Shown: positions 1 to 10,248, counted from the first letter of the stretch. The stretch: 64,000 bases of DNA from Pseudomonas sp. stari2 (GCF_040760005.1 NZ_CP099760.1:4087501-4151500); one strand, 5' to 3'. Notes: a model not told the origin generated them from the letters alone. Numbers and translations are program-made.

Positions 1-1114
1 TATCGATGCTGACCACCACCGACATTCCCGGCCGCAAACGCTCGATTTCCTGTTGGTCCGGATCGATGGTCACTCGTACCGGTACCCGCTGGGCGATCTT
101 CACGAAGTTGCCGGTAGCGTTGTCGGCCTGCAATAACGCGAACTCCGAACCGGTGCCGGGCGAGATGTGCTGAACGTGGCCGGTGAATTTGCGGTGGTTC
201 AGCGCATCGACGGTGAAGCTCACCGGTTGCCCGACCCGCACGTTGTCCATCTGGGTCTCTTTCATGTTGGCGATCACCCACTTCTGGTCCGGCACCAGCG
301 CCATCAGTTGCGCCCCGGAATTGACGTAGGCACCGAGGCGCACGCCGATCTGCCCGAGCTGGCCGTCACGCGGGGCAATGATGCGGGTGTTGGACAGGTC
401 GATCCGCGCCAGTTGCACGGTGGCCTCGGCACTGGCCACCGCGGCCTCCAGCGAGCCGCGATTGACGATCACCGTTTGCAGATCCTGCCGGGCGATTTCC
501 AGATTGGCCTTGGCCTGCGCTACAGACGCAATGCTTTGCGCGTTGGCGGCCAGCGCCACGTCCATCTCGCGTTTGGACACCGAGCCATCGTTGACCAGCG
601 CGCTGTTGCGGCGCAGGTCAGCCTCGCTTTTGCGCAACTGCGCCTCGCTGTCGGCCACCACCGCCTGCCGCAGTTTGATGGTCGCCTCGGCGCTGTTGCG
701 TTGTTGCACCACATTGGCCAACGCGGCTTTCTGCACCGCCAGTTGCGCCAGCGACTGGTCGAGACGCTGCTGATAAATCCGGTCATCGAGACGTACCAGC
801 AGATCGCCGGCCTTCACGAACTGGAAATCCTGCACCGGCACTTCATAGACATAACCACTGAGCTGCGGGCCGATGATCGTCACCTGCCCCCGCACCAAGG
901 CGTTTTCAGTGGTTTCGACTGCACTGCTGAACGGCGGCAACTGCCACGCATACAGCACGATCAGCACGCCGACGATGGCAATCGCGGCAAAGCCCAACGA
1001 CGAGATGATCCGCACACGCAACGAGCGCGGCTCGGTGTTCGGCGATGACGGCGGTGCCACACCTTCAGGCGTGGCGGCAATGGCATTTGTGGTCGTGGTG
1101 GTCGGTTCGGTCAT
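1..1114 (-). CDS. HlyD/EmrA-family membrane fusion protein (3' end outside window)
   Basis: Periplasmic adaptor of a tripartite efflux pump, linking an inner-membrane MFS transporter to an outer-membrane channel. 371 residues are visible; the C-terminus is cut by the window edge. A cytoplasmic N-terminus and one membrane segment (about residues 32-50) are followed by a lipoyl-like half motif, a long alanine- and glutamine-rich coiled-coil hairpin (about 100-200), the second lipoyl half (motif IIAPRDGQLGQIGVRLG) and a beta-barrel region. The ATG overlaps the TGA of the upstream MFS gene by four bases, so the two are one translationally coupled unit. EmrA-like by architecture; the drug or substrate cannot be read from the sequence. 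Confidence 0.9.
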   Translation of the reverse strand, partial: MTEPTTTTTNAIAATPEGVAPPSSPNTEPRSLRVRIISSLGFAAIAIVGVLIVLYAWQLPPFSSAVETTENALVRGQVTIIGPQLSGYVYEVPVQDFQFVKAGDLLVRLDDRIYQQRLDQSLAQLAVQKAALANVVQQRNSAEATIKLRQAVVADSEAQLRKSEADLRRNSALVNDGSVSKREMDVALAANAQSIASVAQAKANLEIARQDLQTVIVNRGSLEAAVASAEATVQLARIDLSNTRIIAPRDGQLGQIGVRLGAYVNSGAQLMALVPDQKWVIANMKETQMDNVRVGQPVSFTVDALNHRKFTGHVQHISPGTGSEFALLQADNATGNFVKIAQRVPVRVTIDPDQQEIERLRPGMSVVVSID

Positions 1115-2766
1115 GAAGAAGTGGCACCGCTGGAAGATACGGAAGGTGTCGGGGCGACGGCTTTGGTGGTGCTGATCAGCCATAGCGCACGGATGGAAAT
1201 CCAGATCATGGTGAGGATCGCGATCACCGCGATCAGCATGAACACATCGTTATAGGCCAGTACGTTGGCCTCGCGGGTGGCGGCGTTGGCCAGGCTGCGA
1301 ATGCCTTGCAGGTTGCGCAGGCTCGGGTCCGCTATCAGGGAGCCGACCGCCGAACCGCCGCTCTGCACCCGGGCGGCCACCAACGGGTCGGACAGCACCA
1401 GTTGCTCGACGATATGGCTGGAATGAAACTTCTCGCGAACGATCTGGAACGTACCCAGCAACGCCGCGCCGATCAGGCCGCCAAGGTTGTTGCAGATCCC
1501 GAACAACACCGAAAAGCTCACCAGATTGCGCGGGTTGGTCAGCACGTTGCGCGTGCCGAGGACCATGGTCGGGCCGAGGAAAAAGGTACTGCCGAAGGCC
1601 AGCAGGAACTGGCTGAAATACAGGTTTTCCGGGCGAGTCAGGTTGTTCGAGGAACTGTCGATGATCGAACCGGTGGCCATCAACGCCAGCGAGACGATCA
1701 GCGGCATCAGCAGGTGTTTCGGGTCGATGGTCAGCGCACTGGTCAACAGCCCGGCGACGCTGCCGATCAGCATCACGACATACAGGCTATGAAGTTGCTG
1801 GCTGCTCATGTTCAGGTTTTGCATGAAACCCACGGCGCCGGTGGACTGCTCCGAGGTCACCATGCGAATCAGGATCACCGCGAGTGCCAGGCGGATCATC
1901 ACACCGCTGCCGAGCCAGCGGGTCATCAGCATTGGGTTGCTGCGGTTGTGCTCGATGGCCAGTCCCGCGAGGATCAGGGCAATCGACGCAGCGAGGGCAA
2001 TGCCGATCCATTGTGCTTCGAACCACCAGTCGATCCGGCCGAGGGACAGCACCGCGCACAGCAAGGCCACGCCGCTGGCGAGGATCGCGAAGGTCAGGAA
2101 ATCGAGGGGTTCAAAGGTCTTGAAGCGGTCACCCGGCGGCAGCTTGAGCATCAACACGCAGCCCAGCGACAACAGCGCCATGCCCAGTTCAAACAAGTAC
2201 AGGCCGCGCCATTCGGCAATCTGCAGCAGGTCTTCGGAAAACAGCCGCGCCAGCGGCAACGCCAGTTGCGACGTGCCCAGACCCAGCACCAACGCCTTCA
2301 TCCGCCACTTGGCCGGAAACGCCTGCACCATGTAATACAGGCCCAGCGAACTCAACGCCGCGCCGACCATGCCGTGAGCCGCACGCACGGCCACCGCCGA
2401 ATTCAGGTCATTGACGAACAGATGCCCGAAGGTCACCAGCGCGTACAGCACCAAAAACACCTCGGTGAACGCCCGCAAGCCGAACTGCTGGCGAAACTTT
2501 ACCAGCAGCAGGTTCATCGACACGTTGGTCATCACATACGCCGCCGGCAGCCAGGCCATCTCCGCCGTGGTCGCCCCGAGTGCACCTTGCAGATAAGGCA
2601 GGTTGGCGACCACCAGCGAATTGCCCAATCCGCCCGTCAACGCCACCAGCAACCCGACCAGCGCATAGGCCAGACGCTTGGGGTTGGAGTGCAGCGGCGT
2701 CGAGGGGGATCCGGGCAGACTGGGCTTCTCGTGAGGCTGCCAGTTGCGCGGGGCGTATCGATCCAT
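1111..2766 (-). CDS. MFS transporter, DHA2/EmrB-like (14 TM)
   Basis: Inner-membrane proton-driven drug efflux permease of about 551 residues, the size of the 14-helix DHA2 family. Hydrophobic segments run through the whole protein after a roughly 35-residue proline-rich cytoplasmic head. An in-frame ATG further upstream (2847) exists, but the start at 2766 (MDRYAPRN) is preferred because the extra N-terminal stretch runs into a palindromic repeat. Its stop overlaps the start of the EmrA-like adaptor (ATGA), giving an EmrAB-like operon. Substrate unknown. Confidence 0.9.
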   Translation of the reverse strand: MDRYAPRNWQPHEKPSLPGSPSTPLHSNPKRLAYALVGLLVALTGGLGNSLVVANLPYLQGALGATTAEMAWLPAAYVMTNVSMNLLLVKFRQQFGLRAFTEVFLVLYALVTFGHLFVNDLNSAVAVRAAHGMVGAALSSLGLYYMVQAFPAKWRMKALVLGLGTSQLALPLARLFSEDLLQIAEWRGLYLFELGMALLSLGCVLMLKLPPGDRFKTFEPLDFLTFAILASGVALLCAVLSLGRIDWWFEAQWIGIALAASIALILAGLAIEHNRSNPMLMTRWLGSGVMIRLALAVILIRMVTSEQSTGAVGFMQNLNMSSQQLHSLYVVMLIGSVAGLLTSALTIDPKHLLMPLIVSLALMATGSIIDSSSNNLTRPENLYFSQFLLAFGSTFFLGPTMVLGTRNVLTNPRNLVSFSVLFGICNNLGGLIGAALLGTFQIVREKFHSSHIVEQLVLSDPLVAARVQSGGSAVGSLIADPSLRNLQGIRSLANAATREANVLAYNDVFMLIAVIAILTMIWISIRALWLISTTKAVAPTPSVSSSGATSS

Positions 2767-2826
2767 GGAAAGGCCTTGTACGGTGATGGCTTGAGTGTGC
2801 CGCAAATCTGCAGTCAAACACATATC

Positions 2827-2850
2827 CCTGTGGGAGCTTGCTCCCACAGG
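2827..2850. repeat. REP-like perfect palindrome
   Basis: 24-bp perfect inverted repeat: arms CCTGTGGGAGC / GCTCCCACAGG around TT. It has the CTGTGGGAGC core of the intergenic palindromes scattered through Pseudomonas genomes. It lies between the divergent emrB-like and deacetylase genes. Confidence 0.85.
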
Positions 2851-2962
2851 TCAGTGGTGGATTCGTAAATTTTGTTTAAAGGTCATCTCGCCCGCAGCGG
2901 ATTTTTCCCAAGCGTAGCGGATGCCAACCTTGCCGCACTTCTCAACCTGCAAGGTGCCCGTT

Positions 2963-3913
2963 ATGACCACTTCCCGCTGGCAACGCTCCCCGCGTCTGCT
3001 GAAAAATCTGCTGGCAGCCACCCTGTTGCTGCCCGCCCTCGCCTTCGCCCAGGAACGCCCGTGGCCGGATGGCTCGCAACTGGTGATTTCGGTGTCGATG
3101 CAATTCGAAACCGGCGGCCAGCCCGAGGGGGCTGAAAGTCCGTTCTCCGGCACGCCGCTGCCTAAAGGTTATCCGGACTTGCCGGCGCAGACCTGGTTCG
3201 ATTACGGCTACAAGGAAGGCCTGTGGCGCATGCTCGATCTGTGGGATCGCACCGGCATCAAGGTCACCTCCCACGTGGTCGGTGAAGCGGCGCTCAAGCA
3301 CCCGGAACTGGCCAAGGCGATTGCCGAGCGCGGCCATGAACTGGCAGCCCATGGCATGCGCTGGGCCGATTCGTACAACATGAACTACGCCCAGGAAAAA
3401 CAGTTCATCGGCGACGGCGTCGCGGCGGTGGAAAAAATCACCGGCCAGCGTTCGGTCGGCTACAACGCCAACTGGCTGCGGCGCAGCCCCAACACGCTGA
3501 AGGTGTTGCAGGATCTGAATTTCACCTACCACATCGATGATGTCAGCCGCGATGAGCCCTTCGTGACCATGGTCCGTGGACGAAAATTCGCCGTGGTGCC
3601 CTACACCCTGCGCAACAACGACATTGTGCTGATCGAAGGCCGGCACTTCTCCGCCGAGCAGTTTTATCAGCAATTGGTGCTGGAATTCGATCGCCTCTAC
3701 GCCGAAGGCGCGAGCAAGCGGCGGATGATGTCGGTGAGTCTGCACGATCGCATCGGCGGCACACCGGCGATGGTCGAGGCGATGGAGCGCTTTATCCGCT
3801 ATGCGCAGTCACATCCGAAGGTGAAATTCATGCGCAAGGATCAGATTGCCCAGGTGGTGCTGACCGAGAAAAACCCGCTGATCGACAACACCGAGGCGGC
3901 GTACAACCAGTGA
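2963..3913 (+). CDS. secreted polysaccharide deacetylase family protein
   Basis: 316 residues. A signal peptide (twin basic start, hydrophobic LLAATLLLPALAFA, cleavage near residue 29) precedes a NodB-homology-type deacetylase domain. The region with HELAAHGMRW and the later SVSLHDR motif look like the metal-binding and catalytic parts of the polysaccharide deacetylase/PuuE-like superfamily. It probably acts in the periplasm on an N-acetylated sugar or an amide; the substrate is not evident. The start at 2963 is chosen over an upstream in-frame ATG (2921) because AAGGTG sits 6 bases ahead and the signal peptide then begins correctly. A strong terminator follows immediately. Confidence 0.85.
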   Translation: MTTSRWQRSPRLLKNLLAATLLLPALAFAQERPWPDGSQLVISVSMQFETGGQPEGAESPFSGTPLPKGYPDLPAQTWFDYGYKEGLWRMLDLWDRTGIKVTSHVVGEAALKHPELAKAIAERGHELAAHGMRWADSYNMNYAQEKQFIGDGVAAVEKITGQRSVGYNANWLRRSPNTLKVLQDLNFTYHIDDVSRDEPFVTMVRGRKFAVVPYTLRNNDIVLIEGRHFSAEQFYQQLVLEFDRLYAEGASKRRMMSVSLHDRIGGTPAMVEAMERFIRYAQSHPKVKFMRKDQIAQVVLTEKNPLIDNTEAAYNQ

Positions 3914-3914
3914 C

Positions 3915-3945
3915 AAAAAAATCGCAGCCAAGGCTGCGATTTTTT
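3915..3945. terminator. bidirectional Rho-independent terminator
   Basis: Stem AAAAAATCGCAGCC / GGCTGCGATTTTT with a two-base loop directly after the deacetylase stop and before the convergent permease stop. A- and T-tracts on both sides suit both strands. Confidence 0.9.
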
Positions 3946-3957
3946 CTGCTTGACGAC

Positions 3958-4758
3958 TCACGCCCGCAGCAGCATATAAGCCGCAACCACCAGGCACACA
4001 CTGGCGAAACCCACCTGCAATGTCCTCGCCGGTACTCGCGCGCAAAGTTTGCGCCCGATGATCATGCCGACAATGCTGGCCACGATAAACGCCGCGCCCA
4101 AATGATCGATCCGCACCCCGGCATGAAACGCACCGATCACACCGATAGCGGAAATCAGGCTGATCACCATCAGCGACGTGGCGACGATGCCGCGCATCTG
4201 CACATCGGTCAGTTGCTTGAAGGCCGGCACGATCAGGAACCCGCCGCCGACGCCGAGAAGTCCGGACACCACACCGGTGACCGCCCCCAGTGCCGCAAGG
4301 GTTGCGGTGCATTTGGCAGTCCAGTCGAACCGGCCGGTCTGTTCATTGAGCATGCAGTTCTTCTGGCCCCAACTGGCGTGACCATGATCGCTCGGCCCCT
4401 CTTGCTGGCGTTCGCGGCGCAGCATGCGCCAGGCCACCATCACCATCAGCAGGCTGAAGAGGATCATCAGGACCTTCTCCGGCAACTGGTGCGCGAAGTA
4501 GATGCCCAGCGGCGAAAATACCGCCCCGAGTGCGGCGATCAACAGCGCCGCGCGGTAGCGCACCAGTCCATGACGCAAACCATCGATGGCCCCGACCGCC
4601 GCCGCACTGCCCACGGCGAACAGCGCGACCGGCGCCGCTTGCGTCATCGTCCAGCCCAGACCAAGCACCAGCGCCGGCACCGCGAGAATCCCGCCACCGG
4701 CCCCGGTCAGCCCGAGGATCAATCCCATAACCACGCCAAACAGACTTGCCAGCAACAT
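3958..4758 (-). CDS. TauE/SafE (TSUP) family sulfite exporter-like permease
   Basis: 266-residue inner-membrane protein with two TSUP half repeats, each starting with a glycine-rich motif (GLTGAGGGILAVPALVLG near residue 16; GLLGVGGGFLIVPAF near 166). Members of this family export sulfite, sulfoacetate or related sulfur oxyanions. It is the last gene of a unit reading ArsR - SQR-like - permease, with only 9 bases to the SQR-like gene, so it plausibly removes sulfite formed when persulfide is oxidised. A His/Gly-rich cytoplasmic loop with a Cys lies near residues 120-135. Confidence 0.9.
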   Translation of the reverse strand: MLLASLFGVVMGLILGLTGAGGGILAVPALVLGLGWTMTQAAPVALFAVGSAAAVGAIDGLRHGLVRYRAALLIAALGAVFSPLGIYFAHQLPEKVLMILFSLLMVMVAWRMLRRERQQEGPSDHGHASWGQKNCMLNEQTGRFDWTAKCTATLAALGAVTGVVSGLLGVGGGFLIVPAFKQLTDVQMRGIVATSLMVISLISAIGVIGAFHAGVRIDHLGAAFIVASIVGMIIGRKLCARVPARTLQVGFASVCLVVAAYMLLRA

Positions 4759-4767
4759 AGGGAGTTC

Positions 4768-6012
4768 TCAGTCGACTTTGGACAGACTCGTCAACCACTC
4801 ACGGCCCTTGAGCATGCCGTTCCAGTAGAACCACGGCAGCAGGGACGCCTTCAGCCACCACGCGGAACGGCGCGGCACGGTCGGGTCGAGGGGAAAGGTC
4901 GGCAGCAACTTACCGCCATAGCCGAACTCGGCGAGGATCACCTTGCCCTTCTCCACCGTCAGCGGGCAGGAACCGTAGCCGTCGTACTTCAGCGGCGGTG
5001 CCAGAGACTTGCGCTGGGCCAGCAGGTTCTCGGCGACCACCACGACCTGCTTGCGCACGGCAGCAGCGGTTTTCGCGTTGGTGGTGTTGCAGATATCGCC
5101 GAGCGCGAACACCTCCGGATAACGCGGATGTTGAAGGCTGTGCGGGTTGACCTCGCACCAGCCGGCGGCGTCGGCCAGCGGACTTTGTGCGATGAAGTCC
5201 GGGGAAACCTGTGGCGGGACGACGTGCAGCAGATCGAAGGTCTTGGCCACCTGAGTGACATTGCCATCGGCGTCCTTGACCTCGAACCAGGCGGTTTTCG
5301 CCGGGCCGTCAACCTTCACCAGGTTGGCGTTGAACGACAGGCGGGCGTTGTACTTCTCGATGTACTTCATCAGTGGCGGCACGAACGTCGCCACGCCGAA
5401 CAATGCCGCGCCGGCCAGATTGAATTCAACCTCGACCTTGTTCAGAACGCCTTTCTTGATCCAGTGATCGCAGGACAGGTACAGCGCCTTTTGCGGGGCG
5501 CCCGCGCATTTGATCGGCATCGCCGGCTGAGTGAACAGCGCCTTGCCGCCGCGCAGTTTCTGTACCTGATCCCAGGTGTATTGCGCGTGGTGATAGCTGT
5601 AGTTGGACGTCACGCCGTGCTGGCCGAGATTTTCCTGCAAGCCTTCGATTTTCTCCCAGGCCAGGCGCAAGCCGGGGCAGACGATCAGGTTCTGATAGGT
5701 GACGGTGCGTTGATCGTTGAGGTTGAGACGACGCTGGTCGGGATCGATAGCGGTCACAGCCGCCTGAATCCAGGTGGCCTGACGCGGCATGACCTTGTTC
5801 ATCGGTCGGGCGGTGTCTTTGGCGTCGTACGCGCCACCGCCGACCAGGGTCCACGCCGGCTGGTAGTAATGCAGGGTGCTCGGCTCGATCACCGTGATTT
5901 TCAGGCCGGGATCGCGCTTTAGCAGGCTCGCGACAAAGCCGATGCCGGCAGTGCCGCCGCCGATGACCACGATGTCTGCACTGATGGATGGGCCCCAGTG
6001 TTGATCGTTCAT
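4768..6012 (-). CDS. sulfide:quinone oxidoreductase-like FAD protein
   Basis: 414 residues with the FAD-binding Rossmann motif VVIGGGTAGIG at 15-25, a second GLRLAW/CPG segment near 112, the motif KCAGAPQKALYLSCDHW (Cys169, Cys181) typical of type II SQR-like proteins, and the flavin-site GDICNTTNAKTAAAVRKQ stretch. It likely oxidises sulfide or a persulfide to sulfane sulfur, passing electrons to quinone at the membrane face. It sits between a BigR-type sensor and a TSUP permease, with a persulfide-dioxygenase-like gene nearby. Whether this is true SQR or a related flavoprotein cannot be settled by eye. Confidence 0.88.
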   Translation of the reverse strand: MNDQHWGPSISADIVVIGGGTAGIGFVASLLKRDPGLKITVIEPSTLHYYQPAWTLVGGGAYDAKDTARPMNKVMPRQATWIQAAVTAIDPDQRRLNLNDQRTVTYQNLIVCPGLRLAWEKIEGLQENLGQHGVTSNYSYHHAQYTWDQVQKLRGGKALFTQPAMPIKCAGAPQKALYLSCDHWIKKGVLNKVEVEFNLAGAALFGVATFVPPLMKYIEKYNARLSFNANLVKVDGPAKTAWFEVKDADGNVTQVAKTFDLLHVVPPQVSPDFIAQSPLADAAGWCEVNPHSLQHPRYPEVFALGDICNTTNAKTAAAVRKQVVVVAENLLAQRKSLAPPLKYDGYGSCPLTVEKGKVILAEFGYGGKLLPTFPLDPTVPRRSAWWLKASLLPWFYWNGMLKGREWLTSLSKVD

Positions 6013-6050
6013 TGCTTGTTCCTTATTGCTGCACGCAAGGATAGCCGGGT

Positions 6051-6389
6051 CTATTGCGCCCAGCTTTTGAGCACGGCTCCGCAGTAGAGTCCGGACAGGG
6101 TTTTCATCACCTGGATGACCTCATGACTGGCGAGGCCGTAAAAAATGTACTTGCCTTCACGACGGGTCGCGACCAGCCCTTCATCACGCAGAATGCCCAA
6201 TTGCTGGGACAGGGTCGGCTGGCGCACGCCGGTCATTTTCTCCAGCTCGCCGACATTGCGTTCGCCCTGGGTCAACTGGCACAGGATCAGCAGCCGGTCC
6301 TCGTTGGCCAGGGCCTTGAGCAGCGAACAGGCCTTGGAGGCCGAGGCCCGAAGTTGGGCGACTTCACATTCGGTCAGACTGGATTGCAT
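6051..6389 (-). CDS. ArsR-family reactive-sulfur sensor (BigR/SqrR type)
   Basis: 112-residue winged-helix repressor with the recognition region VRQPTLSQQLGILRDEGLV followed by the wing TRREGKYIFYGL. Cys37 (LLILCQL) and Cys103 (GLYCGAV) occupy the places of the two cysteines that form the tetrasulfide-sensing pair in BigR and SqrR, which supports a persulfide-responsive repressor over a metal sensor. It is divergent from the persulfide-dioxygenase-like gene and heads the SQR-like/TSUP unit. A perfect dyad lies in the shared upstream region at 6427-6442. Confidence 0.88.
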   Translation of the reverse strand: MQSSLTECEVAQLRASASKACSLLKALANEDRLLILCQLTQGERNVGELEKMTGVRQPTLSQQLGILRDEGLVATRREGKYIFYGLASHEVIQVMKTLSGLYCGAVLKSWAQ

Positions 6390-6426
6390 TTGCAGGATGC
6401 CTTCAACGTCACTTAAGCTGCGGACA

Positions 6427-6442
6427 TTATGTGTTTACATAA
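6427..6442. promoter_or_regulatory. operator of the BigR/SqrR-like repressor
   Basis: Perfect dyad TTATGT-GTTT-ACATAA, 38 bases upstream of the arsR-like start and 47 upstream of the divergent hydrolase start. It is the only strong symmetry in the gap, and its AT-rich form suits an ArsR-type winged helix. Assignment to this regulator is by position. Confidence 0.7.
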
Positions 6443-6488
6443 AGTGTTGCAACCCTGACTTTCCATCCTTCTGCACAGGACCCTGTCC

Positions 6489-7352
6489 ATGCCCGCGCTG
6501 ATTGAAGCTTTCCTCGACCCCGCCTCCTCGACCTACAGCTACGTGGTCTACGAGGCCGATGGCGGACAGTGTGCAATCGTCGATCCGGTGCTCGACTACG
6601 ACGCTGCCGCCGGCCGCACCTGCACGGCCCAGGCAGACAAAATCATTGCCTTCGTTCGCGCCCACCATCTGCAAGTGCAGTGGTTGCTGGAAACCCACGC
6701 CCACGCCGATCACCTGTCCGCCGCGCCCTACCTGCGCCGCGAGCTGGGCGGCAAGATCGCCATCGGCGAATCGATCAGCAAAGTGCAGAATGTGTTCAAG
6801 GCTCTGTTCAACCTCGAGCCGGAATTTCGTGTCGACGGCTCACAGTTCGATCACCTGTTCGCACCGAACGAGTCGTTCAGGATCGGCAATCTCAAGGCGA
6901 CCGCTTTGCACGTTCCCGGCCACACACCGGCGGACATGGCCTACCTGATCGATGGCGAGCAAATCCTGGTCGGCGACACACTGTTCATGCCCGACGTGGG
7001 CACCGCCCGTTGCGACTTTCCCGGTGGCAACGCCCATCAACTGTTCCATTCGATCCATAAACTGCTGGCCTTCCCCGCCAGCGTGAAGCTCTATGTCTGT
7101 CACGACTACCCGCCGCAAGGTCGGGAATCGCAATGCCAGACCACCGTCGGCGAACAACGCAAAAGCAATATCCATGTGCATGACGGCATCGACGAAAACG
7201 CTTTTGTCGAAATGCGCACCAAACGTGATGCGGGGTTGGGCATGCCGACCCTGCTGCTGCCGGCGATTCAGGTGAATGTACGGGCGGGGAATCTGCCGCC
7301 GGCGGAAGGCAATGGCGTTGTCTACCTGAAGATTCCCATCAACTCTGTGTAG
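6489..7352 (+). CDS. MBL-fold persulfide dioxygenase-like hydrolase (Blh/ETHE1 type)
   Basis: 287 residues with the metallo-beta-lactamase motif THAHADH (His70, His72, Asp74, His75), His145 in HVPGHTPADM and Asp163 in LVGDTLF. The arrangement matches the ETHE1/Blh group, in which a single iron oxidises glutathione persulfide to sulfite. AGGA at 6477-6480 is a good ribosome site for the 6489 ATG. Divergent from the BigR-like sensor and most likely controlled through the shared dyad; the sulfite produced could leave through the TSUP permease. Confidence 0.88.
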   Translation: MPALIEAFLDPASSTYSYVVYEADGGQCAIVDPVLDYDAAAGRTCTAQADKIIAFVRAHHLQVQWLLETHAHADHLSAAPYLRRELGGKIAIGESISKVQNVFKALFNLEPEFRVDGSQFDHLFAPNESFRIGNLKATALHVPGHTPADMAYLIDGEQILVGDTLFMPDVGTARCDFPGGNAHQLFHSIHKLLAFPASVKLYVCHDYPPQGRESQCQTTVGEQRKSNIHVHDGIDENAFVEMRTKRDAGLGMPTLLLPAIQVNVRAGNLPPAEGNGVVYLKIPINSV

Positions 7353-7479
7353 GAAAAATTCAGTCAAGGAACCGGGAATAACGGATTTCGCACCTGTCGC
7401 GTCGGATGCCATGAACTGGGCGTAATCTCGGCCAGCAGGCAGACTTCATTGGGCAATCAACCAATGGAGATTTGGCAAT

Positions 7480-8325
7480 ATGGATATTCGCCGTAACCAC
7501 CGAGATATGTCGCCGCAAGAGAAGTCCGCCTTCATCGAAGCGGTGCTGAGGTTGAAAAACAACGTTAACAGTGTGCTGCGCCCCGGTCTGCAGAGCCGCT
7601 ACGATGACTTTGTCCAGATACACAAGAATTCGATGGGGCGCGGTAATCCGCTCGTCCCCAACCCGCACCAGAGTCCCCTGTTTTATCCATGGCACCGTGT
7701 ACTGATCCGCCAGTTCGAGCTGGCTCTGCAGTCCGCCGTCGATGATCCTCGGATCACCTTGCCGTACTGGAACTGGCAAATCAGCGGAACCGACAACCCG
7801 TTCACCTCGAACTTCATGGGCGGCAATGGCGACAACACCCAGAACCAACAGGTAACGACCGGCCCTTTTTCCAATAACCAGTCGGCATTCATCGTGTCTG
7901 TATGGGACGAGGGAACCGGTAGCGCTGCCTTGCGTCGCGATCTGGGGGCTGCTGGTGCTTTGCCGACTCAGGAAGCCATCATCTCGGCCCTGAATAGAAC
8001 ACCCTACTGGATGGAATCGGGTGGCTGGGAAAACATTTCAGAGAACGAATTGCACAATCCAGTGCACGCGTGGATTGGCGGCAACATGATGGAAGCCTCT
8101 TCTCCCAACGACCCGCTGTTCTTTCTGCACCATTGCCATCTGGACCTGCTGTGGGAGCGCTGGAAACGGCAACACCCCAATATCCAGTCCTTCCCGTTTG
8201 TCGACCTGAGTGAATCGACACTGGTCTTTCACCCGGATAACGAACTCGCGCCCTGGCCCCAGAGCTTTACCGTTCAGCAGGCACTTTTTACGGAAGAACT
8301 CGGTTATCGGTATGAATACCTGTGA
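7480..8325 (+). CDS. tyrosinase family protein (type 3 copper centre)
   Basis: 281 residues. CuA ligands are expected at His48 (QIHKNS), His63 (NPHQSP) and His72 (YPWHRV); CuB at His192 and His196 (LHNPVHAW) plus the DPLFFLHHCH motif (His217/His218). The DPLFFLHH-x-x-x-D pattern is the tyrosinase CuB signature. It should hydroxylate or oxidise phenols to quinones. There is no signal peptide and no adjacent caddie or copper chaperone gene. GGAG at 7466-7469 supports the start. Base composition is visibly less GC-rich than the flanks, hinting at acquisition. Its stop lies 12 bases from the convergent bkdR stop. Confidence 0.92.
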   Translation: MDIRRNHRDMSPQEKSAFIEAVLRLKNNVNSVLRPGLQSRYDDFVQIHKNSMGRGNPLVPNPHQSPLFYPWHRVLIRQFELALQSAVDDPRITLPYWNWQISGTDNPFTSNFMGGNGDNTQNQQVTTGPFSNNQSAFIVSVWDEGTGSAALRRDLGAAGALPTQEAIISALNRTPYWMESGGWENISENELHNPVHAWIGGNMMEASSPNDPLFFLHHCHLDLLWERWKRQHPNIQSFPFVDLSESTLVFHPDNELAPWPQSFTVQQALFTEELGYRYEYL

Positions 8326-8337
8326 ACTGCACCGGGT

Positions 8338-8826
8338 TCAGTTACCCAATGTCAAACCGTTCGCCGGCAACGGCAGCGCCGTTTTGTAGCGCACTTGCTT
8401 GAGCGCAAAGCTTGAGCGGATGTTGGCCACCCCCGGCACTTTGGTCAGAAAATCCATCATGAAACGCTCGAGCGACTGAATGGTCGGCACCAACACCCGG
8501 ATCAGATAATCCGGGTCGCCGGCCATCAGGTAGCACTCCATGACTTCCGGGCGATCTGAAATCGCTTCTTCGAAATGCTGCAGCGCTTCCTCCACCTGCT
8601 TCTCCAGGCTCACGTGAATGAACACGTTCACGTGCAGCCCCAGCAGATCGGCATCCAGCAGGGTCACCTGCTCACGGATCAGCCCCAGTTCTTCCATCGC
8701 CTTGACCCGGTTGAAGCACGGTGTCGGCGACAAATTGACCGAACGGGCCAGGTCGGCGTTGGTGATGCGCGCATTCTCCTGAAGGCTGTTGAGAATGCCG
8801 ATGTCGGTACGGTCCAGTTTGCGCAT
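8338..8826 (-). CDS. bkdR: Lrp/AsnC-family activator of the bkd operon
   Basis: 162 residues: an N-terminal helix-turn-helix (about 20-45, [22 protein letters not shown]) and a C-terminal RAM/effector domain with the GDPDYLIRV motif (about 103-111). The length, sequence style and divergent placement against bkdA1 match BkdR, the Pseudomonas Lrp homologue that activates branched-chain keto acid dehydrogenase genes in the presence of branched-chain amino acids. A perfect dyad in the 185-bp divergent gap is a candidate binding site. Confidence 0.93.
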   Translation of the reverse strand: MRKLDRTDIGILNSLQENARITNADLARSVNLSPTPCFNRVKAMEELGLIREQVTLLDADLLGLHVNVFIHVSLEKQVEEALQHFEEAISDRPEVMECYLMAGDPDYLIRVLVPTIQSLERFMMDFLTKVPGVANIRSSFALKQVRYKTALPLPANGLTLGN

Positions 8827-8855
8827 GAGACAAAACCACCTGTTTTTTATGTTTA

Positions 8856-8874
8856 TGCAGATTTTCTATCTGCA
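8856..8874. promoter_or_regulatory. candidate BkdR-binding dyad
   Basis: Perfect inverted repeat TGCAGAT-TTTCT-ATCTGCA in the AT-rich bkdR/bkdA1 gap, 30 bases upstream of the bkdR start. Lrp-type proteins favour AT-rich dyads and often bind several sites; this is the best symmetry in the gap. The link to BkdR is by position. Confidence 0.5.
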
Positions 8875-8966
8875 AATGATCTCCAGCGCAACGAAACAGA
8901 GAGAAATATTCTTCTTGCCCGGGCCTATGATTGTTGTAGGACAAGATTTCTTTTATCGAAGAATGA

Positions 8967-10247
<1,281 letters not shown>

Positions 10248-10248
10248 C

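Noticed and set aside
1306..2868. 520-codon frame antisense to the MFS gene
   Set aside because: Product is Gln/Arg/His-rich, typical of antisense of a membrane protein; the MFS gene explains the region.
3910..5922. 670-codon plus-strand frame across the TSUP and SQR-like genes
   Set aside because: The minus-strand genes have clear FAD and TSUP motifs; the plus product is Arg/His/Gln-rich with no recognisable fold.
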